From NCBI RefSeq assembly GCF_019059575.1, contig NW_024881701.1:434001-498000 (forward strand): a stretch of DNA of 64,000 nucleotides. Direction: 5' to 3'. Positions 1 through 11,030 of this stretch are shown here, in pieces. Under the pieces are notes generated by a model that made no database searches, had not been told where the DNA came from, and saw only the letters and a list, made by a program, of their open reading frames with translations. The translations under genes were made by a program, and so were the position numbers. Origin of the DNA: Amphibalanus amphitrite (lineage: Eukaryota; Arthropoda; Thecostraca; Balanomorpha; Balanidae). Every line of letters begins with the position of its first letter. Position 1 is the stretch's first letter.

Positions 1-253
1 AGATTGTCTCGCTACGGACCAGCAACTCTATCTTCTCGGCGGAAGAGGCGTCAGCTGGAAACAGCTCCTCCAGTTGCATGTGTTGACTCGGAGCGACGGG
101 TGGCTGCTCCCGCTCCGGGCTGCTGACCGCTGCAGCTGCCATCACCAGCTCCGAGCTGCTTACCGTTGTAGCTGCCACTTCCGGCTCCGGGCTGCTGGCC
201 GCTGTAGCTGCCACCTCCGACAAAGTATCTGATGTGTCAGCGGTGTCGTCCAT
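1..253 (-). CDS. Hypothetical protein, N-terminal part, runs off the left edge
   Basis: An open frame starts at the ATG at 251-253 (context AACATGG, a good eukaryotic start) and stays open for 84 codons to the edge. The protein starts MDDTADTSDTLSEV and then has three degenerate 12-residue repeats (EVAATAASSPEP, EVAATTVSSSEL, VMAAAAVSSPER), so the DNA has a 36-bp tandem repeat. It continues with a PPVAPSQHMQLEELFPAD stretch and an EKIELLVRSET segment. The composition is Ala/Ser/Glu rich, with no signal peptide or membrane segment. I do not recognise the family. A GTAAGC inside repeat 2 could serve as a splice donor. The reading rests on the open frame, the good start context and the codon-phased repeat; it could still be chance. 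Confidence 0.45.
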   Translation of the reverse strand, partial: MDDTADTSDTLSEVAATAASSPEPEVAATTVSSSELVMAAAAVSSPEREQPPVAPSQHMQLEELFPADASSAEKIELLVRSETI

Positions 254-299
254 GTTAGCTTCCAGTGGCCTACAATATCTGTATCCGGCCGTGAATATC

Positions 300-370
300 T
301 GTACCCTACCCTGTACCCTACCCAATATCTGTACCCTACCCTACCCTACCCTAGGGTAGGGTAGGGTAGG
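300..370. repeat. Inverted junction of CCCTA and TAGGG repeats
   Basis: Short CCCTA runs meet head to head with TAGGG runs at about 350, giving a small palindrome of the same pentamer that forms the large array further right. It directly precedes the first 139-bp flank copy. Confidence 0.7.
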
Positions 371-509
371 GTTGAATTGAGTAACATCCTAACTTACAAA
401 GGGCTCCAACAACTCGCATGCATCACCATCATGCTTTACAGTTCAATTAAAAGCAGTTACCCAGTTCTACACAAATAATACCAATAAAAATGCAAGTTTC
501 TACACCCAA
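371..509. repeat. 139-bp direct repeat, copy 1 (flank of the TAGGG array)
   Basis: By my comparison this stretch is identical to 2359-2497. Both copies follow a TAGGG run directly and start GTTGAATTGAG, so the array and its flank form a repeated block about 1,988 bp apart. Confidence 0.8.
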
Positions 510-970
510 TCGTTCTACACCAAATCGTTTCTACACCCAATCGTTCAACTTGACGATTGAACTTGAATAAATTATAAGTCGTGTCTGCGTCCGTCAGCCT
601 TATGTGTCTTAATGCGCCGGAACGGCGCCGCGTATCGACGTGAAATTTACTGGGCACAAACTTTGGGTGGGGCGGACCATCGTATCAAAAGATGGGCGCA
701 ATCGGACCAGGGGTGCGGCGTCAGCGCGTGCATCTCTGCCCCAGGCTGGCTGAGGCCGGCGCCGAGCAGAGAGCACGCGCTTTAGGCTCAGTTGTTCGCT
801 TAAAAAACTGAGTGAAAAGCATCAGAGCCGGGAGGTCGTTGACCTTTGACAACAAAGGCCGACACAAGGCACCGCTCGCCAAGAGGATTCGCCAGTAAAT
901 ACAATTAATTTGTTTTTGCAATATCTCAGCCGTTTCTTGGCCGATTTAGCTGAAACTTGGACTGTCGGTG
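510..970. other. Stretch between the repeat flank and the TAGGG array, no gene seen
   Basis: It starts with short repeats of a TTCTACACC phrase (about 500-545), followed by unremarkable sequence. Only short open frames occur, with no recognisable protein. Confidence 0.4.
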
Positions 971-2358
971 GTAGTGTAGTGTAGTGTAGTGTAGGGTAGG
1001 GTAGGGTAGGGTAGGGTAGGGTAGGGTAGGGTAGGGTAGGGTAGGGTAGGGTAGGGTAGGGTAGGGTAGGGTAGGGTAGGGTAGGGTAGGGTAGGGTAGG
1101 GTAGGGTAGGGTAGGGTAGGGTAGGGTAGGGTAGGGTAGGGTAGGGTAGGGTAGGGTAGGGTAGGGTAGGGTAGGGTAGGGTAGGGTAGGGTAGGGTAGG
1201 GTAGGGTAGGGTAGGGTAGGGTAGGGTAGGGTAGGGTAGGGTAGGGTAGGGTAGGGTAGGGTAGGGTAGGGTAGGGTAGGGTAGGGTAGGGTAGGGTAGG
1301 GTAGGGTAGGGTAGGGTAGGGTAGGGTAGGGTAGGGTAGGGTAGGGTAGGGTAGGGTAGGGTAGGGTAGGGTAGGGTAGGGTAGGGTAGGGTAGGGTAGG
1401 GTAGGGTAGGGTAGGGTAGGGTAGGGTAGGGTAGGGTAGGGTAGGGTAGGGTAGGGTAGGGTAGGGTAGGGTAGGGTAGGGTAGGGTAGGGTAGGGTAGG
1501 GTAGGGTAGGGTAGGGTAGGGTAGGGTAGGGTAGGGTAGGGTAGGGTAGGGTAGGGTAGGGTAGGGTAGGGTAGGGTAGGGTAGGGTAGGGTAGGGTAGG
1601 GTAGGGTAGGGTAGGGTAGGGTAGGGTAGGGTAGGGTAGGGTAGGGTAGGGACTAGGGGTAGGGTAGGGTAGGGTAGGGACTAGGGGTAGGGTAGGGTAG
1701 GGGTAGGGTAGGGACTAGGGGTAGGGTAGGGTAGGGTAGGGTAGGGTAGGGTAAGGGTAGGGTAGTGTAAGGGTAGGGTAGGGTAGGGTAGGTTAGGGTA
1801 GTGTAGGGGTAGGGGTAGGGGTAGGGTAGGGTAAGGGTAGGGTAGGGTAGGGTAAGGGTAGGGTAGGGTAGGGTAAGGGTAGGGTAGGGTAGGGTAGTGT
1901 AAGGGTAGGGTAGGGTAGGGTAGGATATGGTACGGTAGGGTAGGGTAGGGTAAGGTAGGGCAGGGTAGGGGTAGGGTAGGGTAGGGTAGCGTAGGGTAGG
2001 GTAGGGTAGGTTAGGGTAGTGTAAGGGTAGGGTAGGGTATGGTAGGGTAGGGGTAGGGTAGGGTAGGGCAGGGTAGGGGTAGGGTAGGGTAAGGGTAGGG
2101 TAGGGTAGTGTAAGGGTAGGGTAGGGTAGGGTAGGATATGGTAGGGTAGGGTAGGGTAGGGTAGGGTAGGGACTAGGGGAAGGGTTGGGTAGGGTAGGGG
2201 TAGGGTAGGGTAGGGTAGGTTAGTGTAGGGTAGTGTAAGGGTAGGGTATGGTAGGGTAGGGGTAGGGTAGGGCAGGGTAGGGGTAGGGTAGGGTAGGTTA
2301 GGGTAGTGTAAGGGTAGGGTAGGATAGGGTAGGGTAGGATAGGGTAGGGTAGGGTAGG
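971..2358. repeat. (TAGGG)n pentanucleotide satellite
   Basis: After a few GTAGT units the array is essentially perfect TAGGG from about 994 to 1650 (roughly 130 units). It then degenerates (GACTAGGGG, AAGGG, TAGTG variants) to 2358. The unit differs from the arthropod telomere TTAGG by one base. The G-rich strand has GGG every 5 bases and can form stacked G-quadruplexes. A 204-residue proline/tyrosine/leucine frame on the other strand is a by-product of the repeat. Confidence 0.95.
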
Positions 2359-2497
2359 GTTGAATTGAGTAACATCCTAACTTACAAAGGGCTCCAACAA
2401 CTCGCATGCATCACCATCATGCTTTACAGTTCAATTAAAAGCAGTTACCCAGTTCTACACAAATAATACCAATAAAAATGCAAGTTTCTACACCCAA
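2359..2497. repeat. 139-bp direct repeat, copy 2
   Basis: This is the second copy of 371-509, directly after the TAGGG array. The two diverge right after a shared TACACCCAA. Confidence 0.8.
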
Positions 2498-4015
2498 ACT
2501 AATGCATCCGTTAATCATACATATCAAAACATACAGTTATCGCGTAAACCTGTATTCTAGTATATATTTCAATTTCATCCTTATACCTTATACCTTTCAT
2601 CCTTATACCTATATATGATATACAGGAACCTTTTTTTAATTTGGAAAATATTTTTTGGAATGTACCCCATCCAGCATCTCAAAGTCACTTATCTGCCTGG
2701 ATCTGTGAACCAATAAGCACTGTATCTCACCTCATTCTTATGGGCTTTCCTTCTGCTTGCTTGCCTCCTTCAAACCTAAAACAAAGCAATGGTTATTATC
2801 ATTAAGGTAGGTACTAAGGAATAGAATGTATCATTAACTCTGCATCACTAGTTATTCTAGACCTATCTGCTTCCTAGGTAGATTTGGATTTTTATGTGGT
2901 TGGTGACAGTATTAACCCACAGCTTGTTGCAGCTTGCAATGAATTCCAAATTGCATAAATAAGCATATATAATGGCAAAAAAGGGCAAAGGAAGCTTGGA
3001 CTTTTGGAACAAACTGTCAAAATTTCAGAGCAAAATTACTTGCTCCAAAATTCTGATGCACAAGAGCCCCTGAGAAGTCTGGCCTAGTGCATAGATATTT
3101 TCCAATCTGGATGCAACCTCTAGGACATGCCAGCACAGGCTCATGATGGGCACACCCAGCCCTTGATGAGCCTACTACAGCGAATCCTGGTCCGCCAAAA
3201 AGATTATGGACCCCTTCTTTTTCACCAGGAGCACCAGGCCAATCATCATTAAGCAGTGCCAAACCTCATTGGCATATTTTTGCTAGCATTTGGGGCTGCT
3301 TGTGGAACTGAAGCAGAATTGGTATTAGCATAAAATTTGGGTATCAGTAAAGCTGATGTCACTGTCGGTACTAGCCGGTAATTGTGTCACTTAAATCTAT
3401 CTAACTTGGGCTCTGTTCGGTCGCTGCTTTTATAACAGCATGCTGTCGGTTTTCCCAACATAAGGAAGTTAGGTATTGCTGGCGCGGTTTGGCCTCTCAT
3501 TGGTCTAACAAATAGACCTCTTGAATTTGACCAATGAGGAGCCAAGAAGTAGCAGCATGGACGCAGCCTGCTGATAAATAAATGGGGTGCGAACAGAGCT
3601 CCGACCTAACCAAATATTTACCCAATCCCCCACACACACACCACCACTGAAGAAATGCTAAAAAAAATGGAAAATACACCCCAGCCACCATCAAAACCAC
3701 ATTGACAAAAATTATCTAAAAACGTATAAGCTGTGCGAAAATTTTTGATATTGATATGTAAACGTCTACAATGCACCCTAAGCTGGAAAATAAAGCATTA
3801 CAACAAAATTCAAGAAAGAACCTACCTTAAGCATCGAACAACCACACTCCCTAGATAAGAACTCTGATACAAACACGTCTTAAAATGAATTATATCATCA
3901 AATCCGAGCAGTCAACACCGAAATATGGAAATGCGACACGCTACTTCTCGACGCCCACGCCATATTTGATTATGGAACCCAATAAGACAGTTTCAGTTTA
4001 AAATATCTTGACTAT
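2498..4015. other. Intergenic AT-rich stretch, no gene recognised
   Basis: The open frames are short and I cannot assign any of them. At 3488-3545 two CCAAT-type motifs face each other (CTCATTGGTC and GACCAATGAG). At about 3340-3365 a sequence resembling the inverted end of the repeat at 21662-21876 occurs without a clear partner. Confidence 0.4.
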
Positions 4016-4563
4016 TGACGTCATCAGTTATTTTCGATAAGTGATTCGTTTTGGTTTTGAATGTTTTTTGCAATTTTTATCGCGCCTAATTAAATGTTTG
4101 GAATAGAGAATTTTCCAGTGTCAAGCAGTTCAGTGGCCAAGCAAGCATCATTGTAAAAAAAAAATAATTTCAACATCCCTGCAAGCAGGATGCCCATTGA
4201 CAAAGTAAATGGTCCTATGACATCAGCAACGCATTTTCGAAATTTTGTCTTGGGTATACTTTTTCCACGATGCCGCCAAATCAAGGCCTAGGCATCAAAA
4301 CCATAAGCGAGGATTCTCCTGACGTCACTGGTACAAACGGTCGAACGATCCTGCGGAAAATGATCACATTTTTTAAAATGCATCGCTGTATCATTAAAGC
4401 TCAAAAGAAGACAAACAAGAAATCTAGTTGGTTCTTGGACACTTTTTAAGCATGAGTAGAGCTCTGTATCAGCACTATGCGTTTGTCAAGCCAGGATCTG
4501 CCAGTCTGCACTTGGTGAAACGGGGGCGCCGGCCAATCAGCATGCTGTAATTTTGTGACGTCA
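4016..4563 (+). promoter_or_regulatory. Putative promoter region of the SCP2 gene: three CRE palindromes and a CCAAT box
   Basis: TGACGTCA, the full CREB/ATF palindrome, occurs at 4016-4023, 4320-4327 and 4556-4563. A CCAAT box lies at 4533-4537, 19 bases before the last CRE. The last pair sits about 220 bp upstream of the SCP2 start codon, a usual distance for a TATA-less promoter. Motif presence is seen; the regulatory role is inferred. Confidence 0.45.
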
Positions 4564-4780
4564 TTGGGCATACCCTGAAGCGCTGCTGAGATCATCCGCG
4601 ATGCCTAGTCATCCGCGATCATCATATCATGCGGCCTTGATCATATCTGTTGGAGACGTGGCTGGACTCCGCTAAGGCTCTGTGGATCTTTTGTGACCTG
4701 CTGCTGGTGAGGAGACAGCGAGACGTGTGCGACAGTGCAAAGCTATCGTGGTACCAGAACTTACATCTAAATCTGTCATC

Positions 4781-5158
4781 ATGGTTGCAGAAGCTTCCAA
4801 CTTCAAGTCAAAAGAAATATTTGACAAGATGGGAGAAGTCCTGAAGACTGATGGATCTGCACTTGTTAAAAAGATGAAGGCCGTGTTCGCCTTCTCCGTA
4901 AAGAACAGCGACGGCCAGACGGCCGTCTGGACCGTGGATGTCAAAAACGGCAACGGATCTGTGGAGTTTGGCACCGACAAAAAGGCCGATGTGACGCTGA
5001 CACTCTCCGACGTCGACTTGGTCGATCTGATGCTGGGCAAACTGGACGCCCAGAAGGCCTTCTTCCAGGGAAAACTGAAGATCAAGGGCAACATGGGCCT
5101 CGCTATGCGCCTCAAGGCCTTCCAAAGTGAGATGGATAAATACAAGGCTAAACTGTGA
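4781..5158 (+). CDS. SCP2: Sterol carrier protein 2 (SCP2 domain, peroxisomal)
   Basis: A 125-residue protein that is nearly all SCP2 domain. The domain is a small hydrophobic-pocket fold that binds sterols, fatty acids and acyl-CoAs and is used in peroxisomal lipid handling. Family hallmarks are the QTAVWTVDVKNGNG strand region (about residues 46-59), the ADVTLTLSDVDLVDLMLGKL helix region (69-88) and AFFQGKLKIKGNMGLAMRL (92-110). The protein ends in AKL, a type 1 peroxisomal targeting signal also found at the end of vertebrate SCP2. I chose the ATG at 4781 (context GTCATCATGG) because the domain begins right after it. An in-frame ATG at 4727 would add 18 residues unlike the family. No intron is seen in the coding part. 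It could instead be the last exon of a larger SCPx or HSD17B4-type gene, but the good start context and lack of a nearby acceptor favour a stand-alone gene. Confidence 0.9.
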   Translation: MVAEASNFKSKEIFDKMGEVLKTDGSALVKKMKAVFAFSVKNSDGQTAVWTVDVKNGNGSVEFGTDKKADVTLTLSDVDLVDLMLGKLDAQKAFFQGKLKIKGNMGLAMRLKAFQSEMDKYKAKL

Positions 5159-5780
5159 TTGTGTGGGAGGAGCTCAAAGGAAAACTGCTTTTACATGACG
5201 ACTGTGGATGGGACGATACGATAAGACGTGCAACACAAATCTGCAATCACCAGTGTCTGTATGATCGTGTGTCGTGTATGTTAATCGAGCTATATGTGTG
5301 GCTGCCAGAGCCACCCAACGCCTGTTGACCTTGTACACTGTGGTGCAGCGGTGATAATCAGCTTTTGTATATCTGTGCCGTGTTGGCTGCGGTTGGTGGT
5401 GCGGTACTGGTGGTCGACGGCGAACCGTCTTGTTACATTTAGTCGCGATGGGGATGGACGTCTGTACTCCTGGACTTTTCCGCAGGGAGGACGGAGCCTA
5501 TAGTAGCCTTGGGGAGGACTTGTCCGAGCGGAGTAGATTGGAATTTGGAATGTGCCGATCTGCATGCTCATGCAATGCACATATTGAAAATATAAATCGT
5601 ACCAAAGGGTGTGTAAAGAAAGATGCTGTTTATCGATTGATTGTTCTTAACAATGTGTGGTTAAATTTTTATGCAATGACGAGTCTGGTAATGCGATTTT
5701 CACCAGGCTGCGTCCTGCGAAATGTCCTACGCCTTTGGCTTTCCGTGACCTCACTACGAGATCGCGCCACAAGACTGTCC
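5159..5780 (+). other. Probable 3' untranslated region of SCP2 and following DNA
   Basis: No convincing coding sequence. The short open frames here overlap on both strands and match nothing I know. No clear AATAAA signal is visible close to the SCP2 stop. Confidence 0.35.
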
Positions 5781-5990
5781 CGCAATGGCTCTGACTGAGG
5801 GCTTCGTAATGGATCTCAGGGAACTCATGTCATGGCTCTGAGGGCCCCCACAGTGGCTCTGAGGGCCCCACAACGGTTTCGAGGGACCCCGCAATGGCTT
5901 TAATGTGCCATGGCTCTAAGGGCCCCAAGGATCACACATTTGTGGTCTTGAGAGCCCCGCAACAACCCAAGGGCCCCACAGTGGCTCTGG
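5780..5990. repeat. Degenerate minisatellite, unit about 24 bp
   Basis: Variants of GGCTCTGAGGGCCCCACAA recur about eight times with changes and small gaps. Confidence 0.6.
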
Positions 5991-5999
5991 GCCTGTCGC

Positions 6000-8500
6000 T
6001 GACTTGGCAGCCCAATACTCACGGCTGATAAGCGATACCCCACGACATCCTCCAGGCGGGCTTATACATAAAAGAGTCCCACACCACAAAATGGCCGTGC
6101 TCTTGTTCTGGCTCGGCTCCGGGAGGGGGGGGGGGCATGTCGGCTTCTGAGGGTCGCCATGGCCCACGTAGAACCCTGGCGGCCCCCTTTGAGCCCTTGA
6201 GGACATGCGTGGAGAATTGTACTGAGTTTGTGGGTGTTCGGGCACTGCAAAGTGCAAATCCAGCGCTCCGGCTGGCATTTGGGGCCGCGACAGAGGATGG
6301 GGGTCAACAGGGAGACACCGGTTGGTCACGTGACTCGGAAACAAAAATCAGCTGATAGAGTGGCGGAATCCCCGTAATCAGACACGAATAATTCCGGACG
6401 ATAGAGCGGCAGCATGCGGCAGTATAGAAGTCTTCTTCACAACAGGCACACATTGCCACGTTCATCATTCAGTGATCAAGAAACGTTCATAAATTATATA
6501 TTTTTCGACGATTACCGCCGCAACCGACGCGCACATATCGTTACCAGCACATAAAGCTGTGCTTTGCGATATTATTTGTAAAGAAACGGCCAATACCTAC
6601 TAAATTATGTGCAACAAAGCTCGAAAAAGATAGCATTCTATATTGCTTCAACCTTCTACTTACGCTTTTATAATTACGACAGCGACACCATACGGCCTAT
6701 CGACGCTATGCAACTCCGTGGAGCGTCCAGCCGCACTCTGCAGAGTGTGCCGAGATCGGAGGGGGACTATCCACGGCACGTCCACCTGCGCTGCCCGGCC
6801 GCTGGAAGGGCGACGCCGACGCCTAGCTCGTCTGGATACCATCCACTCAACGGTTACACAGATGCAAAAAGACCGCCCGCTGCGCACACAACTAAGCTAC
6901 TTGGCTACGCCCTCTCGGGGAGGGGAGGGAGGAGCAACAACCGTCAACAGTCTGAACTCTGATGAGCCAATGGAGTCTGTGACTTGTGAGCCGCGCCAAT
7001 CAGCGCTGTTCCGCGAGTAGACGGGAGCTCTATTTTCGCTGGTCCGTCAGTCACCAGCATCGTTCCGTGCTCTCGATGGTACTTATTCGGCCGTGTTTTC
7101 GTGTGTAGGTCAGCAAAAACAGTGAGAGAGATTCTCGGATCGCGCCAGTCGGTCGCAAGGGTATCTATTGTCTATGTACTTTCCAGTATCGCAAACGTTA
7201 TTGTTAGGACCCGAGGGTAATCAGCAGTCGCCGCATTTGTTGTAATAATAAAATTGAAAATATAGCGAGGTATATTCACTTAAATTCACATACCACCTTT
7301 GATTTTTTTGGCACGCGCGGACTACTTGCCCCCGCAGCTACAGCACACAGCCGATCTCCATGTTTCTGTTTCAGAGCTGCAGTGGACACGCAAAAATACA
7401 CTTATGTTCTGACAACTTAATCCAAAAGTACACAGATTTCACGACGAACTACCACATTCATATAATTTTCTTGCTCACAGGTGCTCAGCAATAAGCGCGC
7501 GACTGATTGCAGCTACTCACGATTATTAATTCGCGCTCGCCAAACCTGCCATTAACATCCACCACCAATACCATCAACATCTGTCCAATTAAGTACCTAT
7601 TACCATATCGAGCCAGAATGAGACCACGACATATTATCGCCCTATTACATAGCACAAATTCCGGGGTGGGTGGGGTGGGGGTGGGGGATCCTCCAATCAC
7701 AACCAACATCGTTTTGGGACGGGGAGTCGAAGCCGGGGCTCGTATCGACGCATCCTTCACATATCTGGGCGTCTCACTCCTTTCGACACTTAATCAACCC
7801 TGGCACACCATCCACCGAGCCAGGTCGGCTCCGACCATCTTGAGTTCCATACTGAAATCTGATAACTAACCGTCATTTGTTCCTATCAGTCAGCGGGCAC
7901 TATGCCTTAGCACAGCAAGTGCACTGTGCAGCCTTCTTTGGACACCGCCTCGGAGCAGGGCGCTGGTCCTGGGTGCCCGGCGCCCTTTACGGCTAGCAGC
8001 ATTTTCGGGGTCGGATGGTTTCCGCAGTGGCGGCGCTGGTCACCGTGGAGCCGTCGGACGACACCGTCAGATGGAGCGCCCGCAACTGGTGACCTGTGAC
8101 ACAGCGACACGTCAGGTCTCACGTCAGGTCTCATGACGACCGTCACGTTTCAGTCGCGACGGCCGTTATATAAACAATCACGGCGGCCGTCACATACCAG
8201 GCACAGTGACCGTTACACACGATCCAAGGCGACCGTCAATTAGCAGTCACGGCGACATCACAGGTTGCGACGGTCCTCAAATTTCCGCCACGGCGACGAT
8301 AACTCATAGCTCATAGCGTTTCCTGTCGCACACTTAGCCATAGCCCATAATTGCAATACATTAGCCTGTTTATACGTTTCTCACTCAAAAGTCGAGGCCC
8401 GAGTCTGAGACCCATCATACGTCACGACCCCTGCAACGGCATCTGCATTAGCAGACATCCCGTCCCGGCAACACACAAAGTTCTCTCCACTCTCCAGCCA
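6000..8500. other. Long intergenic stretch, no gene recognised
   Basis: Several 70-140 residue open frames exist but overlap on opposite strands and look like nothing known. At 6980-7100 a CCAAT motif and GC-rich sequence could be a promoter or a non-coding first exon, unproven. At 8090-8300 a loose repeat of ACGGCGACCGTCA-like phrases occurs. Confidence 0.35.
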
Positions 8501-8534
8501 CTCACCTAGGGACTGGGGGGCGAAGTAATCTTGG

Positions 8535-8755
8535 GGGTGACATAGCCAGGACGTGTCGTCGAGCTGCCGTCGGCGGGCGTGCCACGAATGGCCGGCGGAC
8601 CTCCGTCGGCTGGCGGGCCACCATCAGCCGGAATGCCGTGGTCAGCCGACGGGCCGGCGTCGGTCGGCGAGCCACCATCAGCCGGCGGGCGGGCCACTGT
8701 TGGCCATTGAGCCGGCGTCCGTCGCCGGGTCTCCGTCCGCTGGCGGACACTAGTC
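8535..8755. repeat. GC-rich minisatellite, degenerate 18-24 bp units
   Basis: Phrases like GCCGGCGGGC and CCACCATCAGCCGG repeat. On the minus strand one frame gives repeated PADGG, which follows from the repeat and is not evidence of a gene. Confidence 0.5.
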
Positions 8756-9236
8756 TGAATAACAAGAAATAGTTGAATCAGTTACTCTAGTGTTCACTGT
8801 TCAAGTTCATAAAGTACAAGTCTCAGCACACCTAATTCTATTCATATACACAGTATATCTATTTCATTATACATTGCTTTACAATCGTTTTTAGAATAAT
8901 ATTAGTCTTTAACTGTTAGCAAGTGAAAATGCCTTTTGTGTTCAGTTAGGCCTGTTGAGACCATTGCAGAAATGCAGACCATTGTGGAGCTGGAAGGAAG
9001 ATAGGGAATTAGCTGCTGTGCTCCAGTGGCAGTGCTTCTGGCTACAGGTCAGGACATCCACACTTACAGTAGGGCCTGAGTTGGATCTTGGACCCCTGTC
9101 AGTGTGGTCTCCCTCTTGATGTAATTGGCTGAGGAGAATCAAAGTGATGTTAGGAGTTAGGACTGCAACTTATCACAGTTATGAGCAGGGTTTGGGTTAG
9201 GTTAGGTTTGGTTAGGTTACAAATTAAAATTAACGG

Positions 9237-9500
9237 CAGTAGTAGAGCAGATGTCAAATGAAGGCGCTTATGCTTACCAAGTAGATAAATAGGCAAAGAA
9301 TAGGAAGGGTTTCCAACCAAGGAGAGGCACAGCTGTAGGTTTGTAGGTTGTAGGGTTTTAGTTTGTATGCTGACTTGTAGGTTAGATTATATCAGGTAAG
9401 GTTTGGTTTGGTGTTAAAAAGAAGCATCTCTGGAAGCAAGAAGCATATGAGCACTTCTCCTCAGTTGTAAAACCTCTGTGTAACATCTGCTCAACTAATG
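9237..9500. mobile_element. Short non-autonomous element with inverted ends and GGTTAG-like core
   Basis: The left end (GTAGAGCAGATGTCA) and right end (TAACATCTGCTCAACTA) are inverted repeats, about 17 of 20 positions. The interior has GTAGGTTTGTAGGTTG and GGTTTGGTTTGG runs. It belongs with the element at 37567-37796, which has the same ends and core. I see no clear target duplication and no coding capacity. Confidence 0.5.
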
Positions 9501-10530
9501 CCTAAATATCTTGGTCACCAGTGACAAATTCCAATCTCAAATGAGCTGGCCAGTTCACAATTTGTAGGATCATGTTTTGTCTGTCAGTCAGCAAAACAAA
9601 TATTGTGGTTATGAGCAGTTCTTCGATGGTTGTGGAGGGTACAAATGTGGACATGTCGGGAATATAGTCTAAATATTGATCATCACTCCTTATATGGTCA
9701 TCACTCAGCACATTTGGGTGACGTCATATTCTTAAATTAGATAAATCTTATTTTAGATTATCTCCCTGCGGTTTGCCCGACTGATACCTATATGCTGACG
9801 GTGACCCCAGCTTTACCGTTACCCAGATTTCCAGCTTGACAATGACTGGTACAGAATTGTCAAACTCAATGATGCATTTGGCTAGCCCTTTTGCCAAGAA
9901 TTGTAGTCTGTTTCATTGTCATACTCACGTCTCCCCATCAGCATGACATTGCTTGGCGTACTCCATACAGCCTCGGCAAATGAACCCTTTCAACTGCTTT
10001 GTTTTGCAAAAATGCCCAACACGTGCATCATCCATTTGGGCACAGACTTCCTTCCTTAAATGGAAATCAAGGCTTCATACAAGCCAGGGGAGGCAAAGTT
10101 TGCCATCCTGTGTTGCCTATGATTCGGGCATGAGCACTGTCTTGGTCTTGGTCTTCCTGGTGGCATTGTAGCCTATTGAAATATCTTTTTAAAAAAACAC
10201 CAAGAAAACGTCAATCCAATACCTACTCCACAAATCCCCGATGCTCCGCGCTCCACAAAATATATCCACAACTCCAAGACCCACAGAAGTGAGAGAAGCA
10301 AATTCAAATTTGAATTGAAATGTGCCTAATAAACAAATATACACAACACACAAAAGTCGAAAACCAGGGATGTTCTCTATCATCACATGGAACGCCGTAG
10401 CAGCCAATTGAATGCAAAAACGTGCGTCTGCTAGCGTCAGAACTATATTAGCAGCATTTGCAGTACACGAAACCGTGAGCAGCTGTGGGTGTATAATCGT
10501 GGTCAGCAGCTTTTAACATCGAATTTCGTA

Positions 10531-11030
10531 ATGTTCCCCCATTAGTCATGTTTTGAAACTTATAACATCAGATAGAAAATTAAATTCTGTTACATATAGT
10601 ACCCTCAATAGATGCCGACTCGGTCTTATTTTTTAGTAATATGCCACTGACTGTTACAGTGTGACCTCAAACAGCAAGGAGGCTGATACATTATAGACCA
10701 AAAATATATAACTTTTAGCACCGAAACTGCAATAAAACATGCATACTTGGGAAGAAAATAAAATTTTCATTTTGATTAAGACCTTTTGCGAACCCATCAC
10801 TACCATGTTTACCGAGCATCAATGTTTTTTGTTCGGAGTTGATTGGTACCCAAAATGCCAACTTTCGGATTTGGAAGCAAAATTGACAATGTTCCCCCAT
10901 TAGATGAGCTTTGATACTTTGACACCTTATAATGTCAGCATTTCTGCATATTTTGGTGAACGTTTCAGACGCCGACTCGGTCTTGTTTTTGAAAACCATT
11001 ACATCTAGTGAAACAGTGTGACCAAGATCA
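10531..11030. repeat. Diverged direct duplication of a ~130-bp block
   Basis: Block 10531-10664 and block 10888-11025 share AATGTTCCCCCATTAG at the start, GCCGACTCGGTCTT in the middle and ACAGTGTGACC at the end, at about the same spacing. The DNA between and around them is AT-rich with no recognised gene. Confidence 0.55.

Noticed and set aside
971-1650. TAGGG array as the actual chromosome end
   Set aside because: It is internal, followed by 62 kb of ordinary genes, and the unit is not the arthropod TTAGG. It could be subtelomeric at most.
1793-2407. 204-residue frame of PYPTL repeats
   Set aside because: Direct translation of the CCCTA strand of the pentamer array; the 5-bp unit reads as a 15-base, five-residue repeat. 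No start context or other sign of a gene.
8502-8765. PADGG-repeat protein
   Set aside because: Produced by a GC-rich minisatellite, with no signal peptide, domain or supported start.
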